Shown: one piece after another, positions 16,500-24,518 of the stretch
Layout: each line of letters opens with the position of its first letter
How positions within the stretch are numbered: position 1 is the first letter of the stretch
The notes under the pieces: generated by a model
Database searches by the model: none
The model's input: only the letters and a program-made list of their open reading frames with translations
What the model was told of the DNA's origin: nothing
NCBI RefSeq assembly: GCF_024832785.1
Contig: NZ_CP116615.1
Location: forward strand, 3,286,001-3,350,000
DNA: 64,000 nt
From: Fontisphaera persica
GTDB taxonomy: Bacteria > Verrucomicrobiota > Verrucomicrobiia > Limisphaerales > Fontisphaeraceae
Reading direction: 5' to 3'
Position numbers and translations under genes: made by a program

Positions 16500-16808
16500 G
16501 TGACACGTGTGACCGTTGACCTGTTTGAGCGCGAAATTCAGGAAGCTTTGCAGGCTTATGATCGCTACATCATCTGCCTCGAAAAGCCCCCGGACGATTT
16601 TGAGGGCGCGCTGCGGCGGCTGGTGGAAAAGGCCATTCGCGCTTACGAAACACGGGCGGCGGGATTGCGCCACGGGATTGCGCTGGATCGCCAGATCACG
16701 GTGATGGTGAGCCAGACGGATACAGACCGGCCGATGTGTGGCATCTACTTCAATCTGTACTCCCCTTATTCGCGGCAACTGGGTGGCGGCAAAGGCACGG
16801 GCACTTGA
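16500..16808 (+). CDS. Small protein of unknown function
   Basis: About 102 residues if translated from GTG 16500; a second GTG at 16509 is possible. The frame is open farther upstream to 16368 but lacks any ATG there, and the upstream translation looks unlike protein. I see no clear ribosome binding site. The product is soluble and helical at first (VDLFEREIQEALQAYDRY), with a later strand-like part containing DRQITVMVSQTD and MCGIYFNLYSPY. The overall character is more protein-like than the antisense frame. I do not recognise a family. It lies between hypF (divergent) and the fucosidase gene. Confidence 0.5.
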   Translation: MTRVTVDLFEREIQEALQAYDRYIICLEKPPDDFEGALRRLVEKAIRAYETRAAGLRHGIALDRQITVMVSQTDTDRPMCGIYFNLYSPYSRQLGGGKGTGT

Positions 16809-16891
16809 AGCGGATTTCTTCACGGGGCTGCCGGCGGCGGCATTCGCTCGCGGCGGCCAACCGAGGCTGGGGCATACAAATCCTGATGCTT

Positions 16892-18388
16892 ATGAAATCT
16901 TCCCTCTCCCTTGACAGCTTGACGGGCTGGCTGGCGGCGGCGGTGTTGGCCGGTCTGGGGCACGTGGCGCCGGCCCAGACCCAATACGAACCCCGATGGG
17001 AATCGCTGGACAAGCGGCCCACGCCGGAATGGTTTCTGGATGCAAAGTTCGGCATTTTCATTCACTGGGGCGTGTATTCGGTGCCGGCGTGGGGCGCGCC
17101 GAAGCAATATGCCGAGTGGTATTGGAATCGCATTTACGACAAGAAACCCAACAATCCGTGGTGGCAGTTTCACGTGAAGAACTACGGGGCGGATTTCGAG
17201 TATCACCAGTTCGCCCCGATGTTCCGCTGCGAGCTGTTCAATCCAGAGCAGTGGGCCGATATCTTCGCGCGCTCCGGCGCGAAGTACGTGGTGCCCACCT
17301 CCAAGCATCACGAGGGTTACTGCCTTTGGCCCAGCGAACATGCCAACAAGACCTGGGGCCGCCCGTGGAACAGCGTGGAAGTGGGACCCAAACGTGACTT
17401 GCTGGGCGAGCTGGGCGAGGCGGTGCGCAAGCGGGGGCTGAAGTACGGTTTTTATTATTCGCTGTACGAATGGTACAACCCCTTGTGGCTGACCAACCGC
17501 CAGCGCTACGTGGACGAGCACATGACCCCGCAGTTCAAGGATGTGGTGACGCGCTACCGGCCGGCCATCATTTTTGCTGATGGGGAATGGGACATGCCCT
17601 CGAAGGATTGGCGAAGCGAGGAGTTGCTGGCCTGGCTGTTCAACGAATCGCCCTGCCGCGAGGAGGTGGTCATCAATGACCGGTGGGGGAAGGATTGCCG
17701 GCACAAGCACGGGGGCTACTACACCACCGAGTATGCCGCGGGCCTCAAGGATGCCAGTCACCCTTGGGAGGAAAGCCGGGGCATGGCGTACAGTTACGGG
17801 TACAACCGCGCGGAAGCGATTGATGATTACAAGACGGCCAGGGAGTTCATTTACATTCTTTGCGATTTGGTGAGCCGCGGCGGCAATTTGCTGCTCGACA
17901 TCGGCCCCACCGCCGACGGGCGCATTCCGGTCATCATGCAGCAACGGCTGCTGGAAATTGGCGACTGGCTCCGGGTCAATGGCGAGGCCATTTACGGCAC
18001 ACGGTACGCCGGGCGCTCCTGCCAGTGGAGCGAAGGCAAACGGCCGGGCCAGCAGTACGGCGAATACATGGTAAAGTTTAATTTGATGGAGCAGGTGGGG
18101 CAGCAACCGAAGGGCGAGCTGGCAGTGAAACAGATGTGGTTCACCAAAAAGGGCCGCACGGTTTATGCCATCACGCCCGGCTGGCCGGGGCGGCAACTGG
18201 TGGTGCGGGACATCAAGGTTTCACCCGGCACCCAGGTCACAATGCTGGGCCGCGCCGGGGCGCTGAGTCATCGCCTGGACAACGGGCGGCTGGTGGTGGA
18301 GACGCCGGCGTTGGGGCCGGAGGAGGCGCCCTGCCAGCACGCCTTTGCCTTCAAGATTACCGAGGCGGAGTTGATTCCGGGGGAATAA
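16892..18388 (+). CDS. Alpha-L-fucosidase, GH29
   Basis: A 498-residue secreted enzyme that removes alpha-linked L-fucose. ATG 16892 gives a signal peptide (MKSSLSL then a hydrophobic run, cleavage near residue 32). An ATG two codons upstream is the alternative. The GH29 barrel starts at PEWFLDAKFGIFIHWGVYSV and includes VVPTSKHHEGYCLWPS and YGFYYSLYEWYNP. The retaining nucleophile is probably D230 in IIFADGEWDMP. The segment GGNLLLDIGPTADGRIP near residue 330 is a strongly conserved fucosidase signature. A C-terminal beta-sandwich follows. Its last 32 bp overlap the convergent response regulator gene. Confidence 0.94.
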   Translation: MKSSLSLDSLTGWLAAAVLAGLGHVAPAQTQYEPRWESLDKRPTPEWFLDAKFGIFIHWGVYSVPAWGAPKQYAEWYWNRIYDKKPNNPWWQFHVKNYGADFEYHQFAPMFRCELFNPEQWADIFARSGAKYVVPTSKHHEGYCLWPSEHANKTWGRPWNSVEVGPKRDLLGELGEAVRKRGLKYGFYYSLYEWYNPLWLTNRQRYVDEHMTPQFKDVVTRYRPAIIFADGEWDMPSKDWRSEELLAWLFNESPCREEVVINDRWGKDCRHKHGGYYTTEYAAGLKDASHPWEESRGMAYSYGYNRAEAIDDYKTAREFIYILCDLVSRGGNLLLDIGPTADGRIPVIMQQRLLEIGDWLRVNGEAIYGTRYAGRSCQWSEGKRPGQQYGEYMVKFNLMEQVGQQPKGELAVKQMWFTKKGRTVYAITPGWPGRQLVVRDIKVSPGTQVTMLGRAGALSHRLDNGRLVVETPALGPEEAPCQHAFAFKITEAELIPGE

Positions 18389-18761
18389 GGTCCGCCGGCG
18401 GCAGATTCAGCAGGCGGTGCACTTCCTCCAAAATGCGGTGCAGGGAGACCGTTTTTTCCAGGTAACCCTCCACGCGATGGCGGATGGTTTTTTCGACAAC
18501 GTCCGGGTCAAATATCACACCGGTGAGCAGGAGCACCGGCACGCCGGGCGCAAGGGTTTTGAGCTCGCGCACCAGCTCCAGGCCGTCAGTGTCTTCCATC
18601 TGCAAATCGGTGATGACTAAGTCCGGCCGCTGCTGCAGCACGGCCCGGCGGGCTTCGTCGGCGTTGCCGGCCTCGGTCACGCGATAGGTATGGCGAGTGA
18701 GCGCCCGGCCCAGAACTTCGCGCACCGAGGCTTCGTCATCAATGATGAGGATGTGTTTCAT
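18357..18761 (-). CDS. Single-domain response regulator
   Basis: A 134-residue CheY-like receiver without an output domain. Acidic residues D8, D9 and E10 (ILIIDDE) bind Mg. D52 in VITDLQM is the phosphorylation site. T79 in LLLTG and the lysine in GYLEKT complete the switch residues. A proline-rich tail follows. The ATG overlaps the stop of the upstream PAS-protein gene (ATGA), so the two are made together. The gene's 3' end runs 32 bp into the convergent fucosidase gene. The cognate kinase is not in the immediate neighbourhood. Confidence 0.9.
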   Translation of the reverse strand: MKHILIIDDEASVREVLGRALTRHTYRVTEAGNADEARRAVLQQRPDLVITDLQMEDTDGLELVRELKTLAPGVPVLLLTGVIFDPDVVEKTIRHRVEGYLEKTVSLHRILEEVHRLLNLPPADLIPPESTPPR

Positions 18762-19474
18762 GCGCGGGAGGCGGAAACGGCGCGTGATTCAGTTTTCGGC
18801 GGCGGCTGGCGCAGCAATAAAATGCCGGCGACCACTTTTTCCTGGTCGCGCAGGGGAAACAGGCTGAAATGCATGGGGATGATGGCGCCTTGCTTGTTCA
18901 CCAGATAACCAGTGCGCTCCAGCAGCTCGCGGCCTTCTTTCAGCGCGGGGGGCAGTGGGTCTATCCTGGTTTGCATGTCCTCGAAGGCGGCCCGGAATAT
19001 TTTGTGCAACGGGCTGCTGATGAGTTCGGCCTCGGTGTAGCCGGTGGCTTTGAGGACGGCGGGGTTGACGCGGGTGATGTTGCCGGCTTTGCTGATGACC
19101 AGCAACGGCTCGCCAATCGCGTTGATGAGCGTGTTGGCGTAACGCACCTGATGCTCCAAAGTTTGACCGGCCCAGACGTGCTCCAGGGTTTCATCTTTCA
19201 AGGATTCACCCGCGGCCACGAGGCGCGCAGATTGTGTCTCGAGGGTTTCTCGCAGGCGTTCACATTCGGCTTGCAGGGATTGCCACTCCTCCGCGGCCAC
19301 GAGCCGCTGGCCGCGCAGCCACCAGAAGCCAGCGGCACTGGCGGCAAGCATCAGCGCCGCCAAAGCGCGCTCCACCGGCCCGACGCCAAGGATTAACACG
19401 GCCAAGGCCGCAGCCGCCCCGGCAGCGAGGCTCACGCGCAATTTGGAAAGCTGGCCGGTGTTCATCTGGGACAT
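18758..19474 (-). CDS. Membrane PAS-domain protein without kinase domain
   Basis: A 238-residue protein from ATG 19474; an upstream ATG at 19519 is possible and neither has a good ribosome binding site. Two hydrophobic helices lie at about 12-30 and 34-50. A coiled coil follows (EEWQSLQAECERLRETLE, up to about residue 100), then one PAS domain (NTLINAIGEPLLVISKAG, ITRVNPAVLKATGYTEAEL). The end reads VVAGILLLR, where a PAS domain would normally hand over to an effector. There is no histidine kinase, cyclase or GGDEF domain. It is translationally coupled to the single-domain receiver. It is probably a sensory input module that works through a partner. Confidence 0.78.
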   Translation of the reverse strand: MSQMNTGQLSKLRVSLAAGAAAALAVLILGVGPVERALAALMLAASAAGFWWLRGQRLVAAEEWQSLQAECERLRETLETQSARLVAAGESLKDETLEHVWAGQTLEHQVRYANTLINAIGEPLLVISKAGNITRVNPAVLKATGYTEAELISSPLHKIFRAAFEDMQTRIDPLPPALKEGRELLERTGYLVNKQGAIIPMHFSLFPLRDQEKVVAGILLLRQPPPKTESRAVSASRA

Positions 19475-19654
19475 ATTATGCGGCAAAGCGGCCAGGTTGG
19501 CCAGCCTAATTGGGGGCATTGTGGATGGAGGGATGCCTGCCACGGCATCCTTCCCACTTGCTCTGGGAGAGCCAGAAAAGCGAAGAAGGGCGGTGAGCGT
19601 CGACCCACGAATCCCAAGGTGACGGCCGCTCTGCTGCATGCTACCTTATATCGC

Positions 19655-20209
19655 ATGCTGCGGTTGATCCTGCTGTGGTGGCTGGCCGGGGCCTGGATAC
19701 TCCCGGTTCAGGCGGTGCACTTTCTGCCCTTGTCCATTGAGGAGCTGGCGGCGCAGGCCCAGTTGGTGGTGCAAGGCACGGTGTTGAGCCGCGCCTGCCA
19801 GCAGGATGAAGCCGGCCGAATTTACACCCGCGTGGAGCTGCAGGTGAAAGAGGTGTGGAAAGGCCAGCTTGCCGAAACCCGCCTCACCCTCGTGCACGGT
19901 GGCGGAGTGGTGGGTGAAAAGCGCACGGTGGTCACCGGCCAAGCTGAGTTGGCGGTGGGCGAGGAGGTGGTGGTTTTCCTGGTGTTCAACGCCCGCGGTG
20001 AAGCGGTGCTCGTCGGATTGCGCCAGGGAGCCTTTCACGTTCAAACGCCGGCCGCCGGGGGCGAAGCCCAGGCCGGCAACGGCTTCGCTCATGCGCCGCG
20101 TCTGCCCTCTGGAGCGGCGGGTTTGATGCCGCAGACTGCGCCGCCGCGGACATGGGTCCCCTTGAGTGAACTGCGCCGGCGCGTCAAGGAATTGGAGGCG
20201 CGGCCATGA
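19655..20209 (+). CDS. Small secreted protein coupled to metalloprotease
   Basis: A 184-residue protein beginning MLRLILLWWLAGAWILPVQA, a signal peptide with cleavage after QA. The mature part begins VHFLPLSIEELAAQAQLVVQ and has an alternating strand pattern: VVQGTVLSR, RVELQVKEVWKG, RLTLVHGGGVVGE, AVGEEVVVFLVF, VLVGLRQGAFHV. A proline/alanine-rich region and a charged C-terminal helix follow. No cysteine pair or catalytic motif is evident. I cannot name a family. Its stop codon overlaps the ATG of the matrixin-like gene by four bases, so an accessory role such as chaperone, inhibitor or surface partner is likely but unproven. Confidence 0.75.
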   Translation: MLRLILLWWLAGAWILPVQAVHFLPLSIEELAAQAQLVVQGTVLSRACQQDEAGRIYTRVELQVKEVWKGQLAETRLTLVHGGGVVGEKRTVVTGQAELAVGEEVVVFLVFNARGEAVLVGLRQGAFHVQTPAAGGEAQAGNGFAHAPRLPSGAAGLMPQTAPPRTWVPLSELRRRVKELEARP

Positions 20210-21963
20210 AGCGCCTTCTGCCCCTGCTCTGGATGTGCCTGGGCGCCGCTGGCGTGAGCGGGTTCGTGTTAGATTACGACGAGGAAAACCGTCCGTTGCG
20301 GTGGGATTTGCTGGAACTGCCGGACTTGGTGAAGACCAACTCTGTGAATCCCCAGACGCGGGCAATTCGTTATTTCGTGGCGGAGGATGCCTGGTCAGTG
20401 ACCAACCGCGCGGCGGAAATCCAGGCCGTGCGCGCCAGTTTCGAGCAATGGGAGGCGGTTGCCGGGACGCACTTGAAGTTTGAATTCGCCGGCCTGGCGC
20501 CGGCGGGCATGGACGTCAACACCGAAGACGGCACCAACGTCGTGTATTGGGCCAAACAAAGCCTGCTGGTCAACGGCGGACGCGACAGCATCAGCGGCAC
20601 GCTGGGGGTTTGTTTTTACACCTATTTTCCCGGCAACCTGCTGGCGGAGGCGGACATCGTGCTCAACGGCGTGCAGCGCCGGTGGTACACGGATTTTTCG
20701 GCCACCAACGGCCAGGCCTATTTTGTGGAAGGCGTAACGCTGCATGAGATTGGCCACTGGCTGGGTCTGAGTCATTCGCCCGTGGGCGGCGCCACCATGC
20801 TGGCGTACGGGGACATCGGCCAGAGCAGCCAGAGCGGATTGTCCGCTGATGAAATCGCCGCGGTGCGCACGCTCTATCCCGCCAGCGGCACCATGTCCAA
20901 TCTGGCCCATTTGCGCGGCACAGTGACCAAGGGCGGCCAGCCGGTGGTGGGCGCAGCGGTGTTTTTGGAGGATGCCAACGGCACGCTGGTGGGGGGCACA
21001 GCCACACGGGCCAATGGCCAATACCTGCTCACCGCCGTTCCACCAGGGGCCTACGCGCTGCGCGTGGCGCCGCTGGACCCGCCGGTGAATCACTGGCTGG
21101 TGGCAGGGTTTGAGTTGGGGCCCGAATATGCCGGGGCGGATGTGAATTTCCTGACCACGTCCAACCATCCTGTGACCCTCACCGCGGGCGTGACCAACGT
21201 GTTCAATGTCACCGTGACCGCCGCCGTGCCGCCATTCCGCATCACGCAAATCCGCGAGCCAACCGCCAACCCCCTTTCCTTTGTCATCAGCTCGGTGCCC
21301 ATCAAATTGCGTCCCGGCCAGAGCAATCTCACCGTGGGCGTGTTTTCCGCTGATTTGCCCACCAACGGACTGGATTTGAAAATCACCGGCCCCGGCATCA
21401 CGCATGGGGCGCTGACCGCGCACCCGCCGGGATCGCCCTTCAACGGCTTGTCCGGCCTCTCGGTGGTGGTAAGCGTGAGTTCCAACGCCACTCCCGGCAT
21501 GCGCAGCCTGGTGGTCACGCGCCCCAATGATGGCGCTCGGGCGTATGCGCCGGGTTTTGTGGAGATTCAACCGCTGGTGCCGGACTTCAATTTCGACGGA
21601 TTGGATGACCGGTTTCAGCGCCAGTATTTCGCCCGCTTCACTCTGCCGGAGGCTGCGCCCGCTGCAGACCCGGACCGGGATGGCATGCCCAACACTGCGG
21701 AGGCGGTGGCGGGCACCGTACCCACGAATGCCTTGTCCGTTCTCAAGGTGGAGCGGGTGGTGCAGGATGCTTCGGGCACCACGATTTTCTGGCGCAGCGT
21801 GCCTGGCAAGCGGTACCAGGTGTGGGCGCGCGACCAGGTGGAAAACGCTCCTTGGCAGGCGATGGGCGAGCCGGTGCAGGCGGCGGGCAGTACGGCCAGT
21901 GCCCTGGATGTCGGCGCCACCCAACGCGCCCTCCGATTTTACCGGGTGCAGGTGTTGCCCTGA
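20206..21963 (+). CDS. Secreted matrixin-like metalloprotease, multidomain
   Basis: The 585-residue protein has a signal peptide (1-19), then a metzincin protease domain (about 30-225). The zinc site is HEIGHWLGLSH with H180, E181, H184 and H190, and the Met-turn lies in ATMLAYGD. The following domains are a carboxypeptidase-regulatory-like beta-sandwich (GTVTKGGQPVVGAAVFLED, about 235-330) and an Ig/IPT-like part (about 345-455). The C-terminal module contains DFNFDGLDD and DPDRDGMPNTAEAVAGT, a calcium-binding/thrombospondin-3-like pattern frequent in Verrucomicrobiota exoproteins. The substrate is unknown. It is cotranslated with the small secreted protein just upstream. A weak inverted repeat TGAGGC/GCCTCA spans its stop codon (21961-21981). 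Confidence 0.88.
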   Translation: MKRLLPLLWMCLGAAGVSGFVLDYDEENRPLRWDLLELPDLVKTNSVNPQTRAIRYFVAEDAWSVTNRAAEIQAVRASFEQWEAVAGTHLKFEFAGLAPAGMDVNTEDGTNVVYWAKQSLLVNGGRDSISGTLGVCFYTYFPGNLLAEADIVLNGVQRRWYTDFSATNGQAYFVEGVTLHEIGHWLGLSHSPVGGATMLAYGDIGQSSQSGLSADEIAAVRTLYPASGTMSNLAHLRGTVTKGGQPVVGAAVFLEDANGTLVGGTATRANGQYLLTAVPPGAYALRVAPLDPPVNHWLVAGFELGPEYAGADVNFLTTSNHPVTLTAGVTNVFNVTVTAAVPPFRITQIREPTANPLSFVISSVPIKLRPGQSNLTVGVFSADLPTNGLDLKITGPGITHGALTAHPPGSPFNGLSGLSVVVSVSSNATPGMRSLVVTRPNDGARAYAPGFVEIQPLVPDFNFDGLDDRFQRQYFARFTLPEAAPAADPDRDGMPNTAEAVAGTVPTNALSVLKVERVVQDASGTTIFWRSVPGKRYQVWARDQVENAPWQAMGEPVQAAGSTASALDVGATQRALRFYRVQVLP

Positions 21964-22061
21964 GGCCATGAATCCGCCTCATAGCCACCCGCACAACAAA
22001 CAGAAACAGCGCGGCTCCTTATAACAAGAATCACGGCTTCCTTCCCCGGCCTCCACCCCCA

Positions 22062-22272
22062 GTAGTGCAGGCGTCCCGTCCCGCGGGGCGAGATAAAGCT
22101 TTCGTCCCACAGGCTTATTCCAACCTTACGATGCGTGCTCACCTTCGTTACGGCACAGGAAAGATTGACGCGAGGCCTAGTGCTTCCCAGCGCGTCCGCT
22201 AGACCCTGGCAATTCTGCAATCACGGAGCCGGGAGGCTCCGTGAACCCGCAGGCGAGGACGCCTGCGCTACA
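22062..22272. repeat. BIME-like palindromic unit, copy 3
   Basis: A GTAG-headed hairpin half at 22062 (plus) faces the complete double hairpin read on the minus strand from 22270: stems 22249-22266 and 22222-22243, identical to those at 11011-11055. The flank 22146-22207 (GTTACGGCACAGGAAAG...) is a diverged copy of 11402-11462. A further GTAGCGCGGGCGT ends at 22293 on the minus strand. The block lies downstream of the matrixin gene; its short open frames are repeat-encoded and not credible genes. Confidence 0.83.
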
Positions 22273-22303
22273 TGGGGCCGACGCCCGCGCTACACACCAT
22301 CAC

Positions 22304-22493
22304 CTTGGCTTTCTGCTACGATGGGGTGGAGGGAAAAGGGGGCAGAAAGGGTGAAGGGGAAACACCAACCACGAATGAACACGAATGGACACAAATTTTG
22401 AACAGAAGGAAACGAAGGGAACGAAGAGGAAGAAGAGGCCCCTCACCCTGACCCTCTCCCGCGGGGAGAGGGAAGATGTTAATGGGCGTTGGG
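22304..22493. repeat. Long intergenic repeat, copy B
   Basis: Second copy of the approximately 190-bp sequence at 11071-11263, in the same orientation relative to the palindromic unit. It contains the ACGAATGAACACGAATGGAC tract (from 22372) and the inverted repeat CCCTCTCCC/GGGGAGAGGG. The compensating change between copies (TTCTCCC/GGGAGAA versus CTCTCCC/GGGGAGAG) keeps the pairing, which hints that the fold matters. Confidence 0.78.
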
Positions 22494-22585
22494 TTAATCT
22501 GCGTCCGAGTTTACCAGACGGAAGCAAGGAGGAAGATGTAGGAGCGACAAATCCTTAAAGGAATCGTACTTGCCTATGGCCTCCG

Positions 22586-22623
22586 GCCTGCGGGACGCAG
22601 GCTCAATCCCGCTCTGCGGGACG
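22586..22623. repeat. Second palindrome family, copy 2
   Basis: Two adjacent perfect hairpins: GCCTGC/GCAGGC (22586-22602, loop GGGAC) and CCCGC/GCGGG (22608-22620, loop TCT), followed by ACG. This matches 11353-11390, with loop and spacer changes while the stems are kept. Confidence 0.72.
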
Positions 22624-22931
22624 TGTGCTGCCCGAGACCGCCAACGTGCGCCAATCCCGTTCAAAAACCTCATGAAACGGAACCCGCCCACCTCCCCCGG
22701 CACATGCCCCCAAACCATCCCCGCCAGTCATAGTATCCGCCAACTCCAGAGCCACGGACACATTATCCTGGGGCATCCCCGCATGGCTGGCTGTATTAAT
22801 GGGGCACTGGGTTGCATGAGATGGCGTTTTGGCGTTTGGCTTCTCCGCTGTCCATTCCTTGTGTTTGTGGTCAGGCGGTTACGCGGTGGTATGCCGGTAT
22901 GGTGGGAGGTGCATGTAATCCCAAGGTGGGG
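22624..22931. other. Gene-free stretch before tRNA
   Basis: About 300 bp with no convincing coding frame on either strand. I see no palindrome comparable to those to its left and no terminator with a U-tract. It holds the 3' flank of the tRNA gene. Confidence 0.5.
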
Positions 22932-23006
22932 TGGAGCCAGCGGTCGGATTTGAACCGACGACCGGCGGTTTACAAAACCGCTGCTCTGCCGCTGAGCTAC
23001 GCTGGC
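22932..23006 (-). tRNA. tRNA-Thr (anticodon UGU)
   Basis: Read on the minus strand the 75 bases fold fully. The acceptor stem is GCCAGCG/CGCTGGC (7 bp, perfect), the D stem GCTC/GAGC and the anticodon stem GCGGT/ACCGC. The anticodon loop is TTTGTAA, giving anticodon TGT (Thr, codon ACA). The variable loop is CGGTC, and the T stem GTCGG/CCGAC has loop TTCAAAT. The discriminator T and the CCA end are encoded. It lies 85 bp downstream of the HPr-kinase-like gene on the same strand. Confidence 0.97.
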
Positions 23007-23010
23007 ATGG

Positions 23011-23026
23011 CTGCCCTTGCGGGCAG
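23011..23026 (-). other. GNRA hairpin just upstream of the tRNA
   Basis: On the minus strand CTGCCC and GGGCAG form a perfect 6-bp stem closed by a GCAA tetraloop, ending 4 nt before the 5' end of the tRNA. There is no U-tract, so it is not a terminator. It would lie in the tRNA precursor leader, whether transcribed from its own promoter or by read-through from the gene at 23092. Confidence 0.5.
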
Positions 23027-23091
23027 GAGGTAATATCGCTTTTTCAAGGATAGGGGCAAGTGATTTTCGCCAGCGGGGCCTCGCCGGCGAT

Positions 23092-23874
23092 TCAGATGTG
23101 CTGGTCCACGATTTGGCGGACGCGGTCAAGGGTGGCTTCCAGGCGTCCGTGGGTGCCGAGGCGGTAGATGGGGGCCTCGACACGGATGGGGGGCAAGGCC
23201 AGGTAGGCGGCTTTGAGGCGGGGGGGAAGGTCGGCCAGCACGGTGTATTGGCGGGGGATGGTGTTGTCAATTTCCCACCATTTGCCGCCGGGCTGGGATT
23301 TGTCCAAAATCAAAACGAGGGAAAGGCGGGCTTCTTTGCGTCCGCCGGCCATGGGGTTGAGCATTTTTTTGCCGGTGAGGGGGCTGAAGTAGGTGACAAA
23401 GCCCATGCGGCCGGTGACGCGCATGGTGTCGCGTTCCACGAGCATGAGGTCGTCGTCCATGATGAAGTTGCCCAGGGCCTGGCTGAGGGTGCTTTTGCCG
23501 GCGTGGGAGGGGCCAACGAGGAGGATGCCTTCGTTTTTGCGGGAGGAGACCAGGAGGCCGGTGCCGTGGACGATGTGGGAGGTGCGGGAGTGGTAGGTGG
23601 CCAGCAGGCAAACGAGCTGGCGGATGATGTGGCTGCCAATTTGCTGGCGATAGTAAAGGATGTGGCGGAAGTCTTCGTCCACCACGGCGCGGCGGGCGCG
23701 GCCCTGACGGAGGGTGATGGTGAGGTCGGCTTCCTTGCCGGGGTCAAAGTAATCGTAGGGGCTGAGGACGTTGCGGTTGTGGGCGTCGTAAAGGCGCGGG
23801 TCGAGCATGAGGGTGACGTGCCTGCCGCAGGCGTGCACGTGAAAAACTTCCATGACGTCACCGGGGTTGGTCAT
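23092..23874 (-). CDS. HPr-kinase-like P-loop protein
   Basis: A 260-residue protein from ATG 23874, chosen because that ATG overlaps the stop of thpR as ATGA. A further ATG at 23889 and a long open frame upstream lie within thpR. The P-loop is GPSHAGKSTLSQAL (residues about 128-141), followed by DDDLMLVER, which fits the HprK/PckA-type kinase fold. The N-terminal half (MEVFHVHACGRHVTLML onward) does not match the HprK domain I know. HPr kinase/phosphorylase acts on HPr Ser46, but no PTS genes are nearby, so the substrate is unknown. Related kinases occur in other small-molecule and peptide-maturation systems. Confidence 0.68.
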   Translation of the reverse strand: MTNPGDVMEVFHVHACGRHVTLMLDPRLYDAHNRNVLSPYDYFDPGKEADLTITLRQGRARRAVVDEDFRHILYYRQQIGSHIIRQLVCLLATYHSRTSHIVHGTGLLVSSRKNEGILLVGPSHAGKSTLSQALGNFIMDDDLMLVERDTMRVTGRMGFVTYFSPLTGKKMLNPMAGGRKEARLSLVLILDKSQPGGKWWEIDNTIPRQYTVLADLPPRLKAAYLALPPIRVEAPIYRLGTHGRLEATLDRVRQIVDQHI

Positions 23875-24512
23875 AGGGGCTGAGGGCATGTTCCGTGGTT
23901 GGTTGGAGTGCCGGGCGGCGGCACAAGGTTCCAAGCGGCCAAGCACTCGTGATGCGCCCCCTCTGGGCCGAGGGTGCTGCGCATCAATTGCACGCGGTGG
24001 GCAAGCCAGCCCAGGGGTGGCGCCGGCTTCCATGCTGCGGCTGATTGCACGAGGGTCGACCGCTCCCGGGGTGATAAAAATTTGATGCGGCCCAGGGTGA
24101 TGTGGGCGGAGAATTTTTCCGGCGCAGTGTCCGGTTCGGCAAATTCCGCGGCTGCGCTGGCCACGGCCTGCTGCAAGGCGTGCAGCGTGTTGAGCTGGCC
24201 CTCCAGTCCCAGCCAAATCACGCGCGGGCGCTGGTCGTGGGGGAAAAAGCCCAGGCCTTGCAATTGCAAAGGCATGGCGGGGCAGCCCGCGCAGGCGTTT
24301 TCGAGGCGGGTTTGCAGAAGGGGCACGCGCGCGGCCGCCACCTCGCCCAGGAAACGCAAGGTCAGATGGAATTGATGGGGCGGGGTCCAACGGATTTGGG
24401 CCTGGGACACAAGGCGCTGGAGGCCGGCCTGAATTTCGGCCACTGCGGCCGTCACGCGTTGCGGCAGGGGAATGGCCACAAACAAACGCCAGGTTGCGTC
24501 CGCTTCCGGCAT
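23871..24512 (-). CDS. thpR: RNA 2',3'-cyclic phosphodiesterase (ThpR/LigT)
   Basis: A 213-residue 2H-phosphoesterase that opens 2',3'-cyclic phosphates on RNA ends; it was originally named 2'-5' RNA ligase. Both catalytic HxTx motifs are present, HLTLRFLG near residue 48 and HITLGRIK near residue 135. The N-terminus RLFVAIPLPQRV matches the family. It starts 6 bp after the aldo/keto reductase stop and its own stop overlaps the next start, so it is the middle gene of a three-gene operon. The physiological RNA substrate is unknown. Confidence 0.92.
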   Translation of the reverse strand: MPEADATWRLFVAIPLPQRVTAAVAEIQAGLQRLVSQAQIRWTPPHQFHLTLRFLGEVAAARVPLLQTRLENACAGCPAMPLQLQGLGFFPHDQRPRVIWLGLEGQLNTLHALQQAVASAAAEFAEPDTAPEKFSAHITLGRIKFLSPRERSTLVQSAAAWKPAPPLGWLAHRVQLMRSTLGPEGAHHECLAAWNLVPPPGTPTNHGTCPQPL

Positions 24513-24518
24513 GGCGGT

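Noticed and set aside
16341-16823. 160-residue minus-strand frame opposite the small gene at 16500
   Set aside because: Less protein-like than the plus-strand frame (His/Arg-rich, no start signal), though the choice is not certain.
20395-21969. 524-residue minus-strand open frame
   Set aside because: Antisense to the matrixin-like gene; no domain features.
22135-22401. Short open frames in the repeat block
   Set aside because: Encoded by the palindromic repeat and its tail; the same peptide-like strings recur wherever the repeat is present, so they are not genes.
23030-23059. Promoter for tRNA-Thr (TTGCCC ... TATTAC)
   Set aside because: Both boxes match the consensus in only four of six positions; too weak to annotate.
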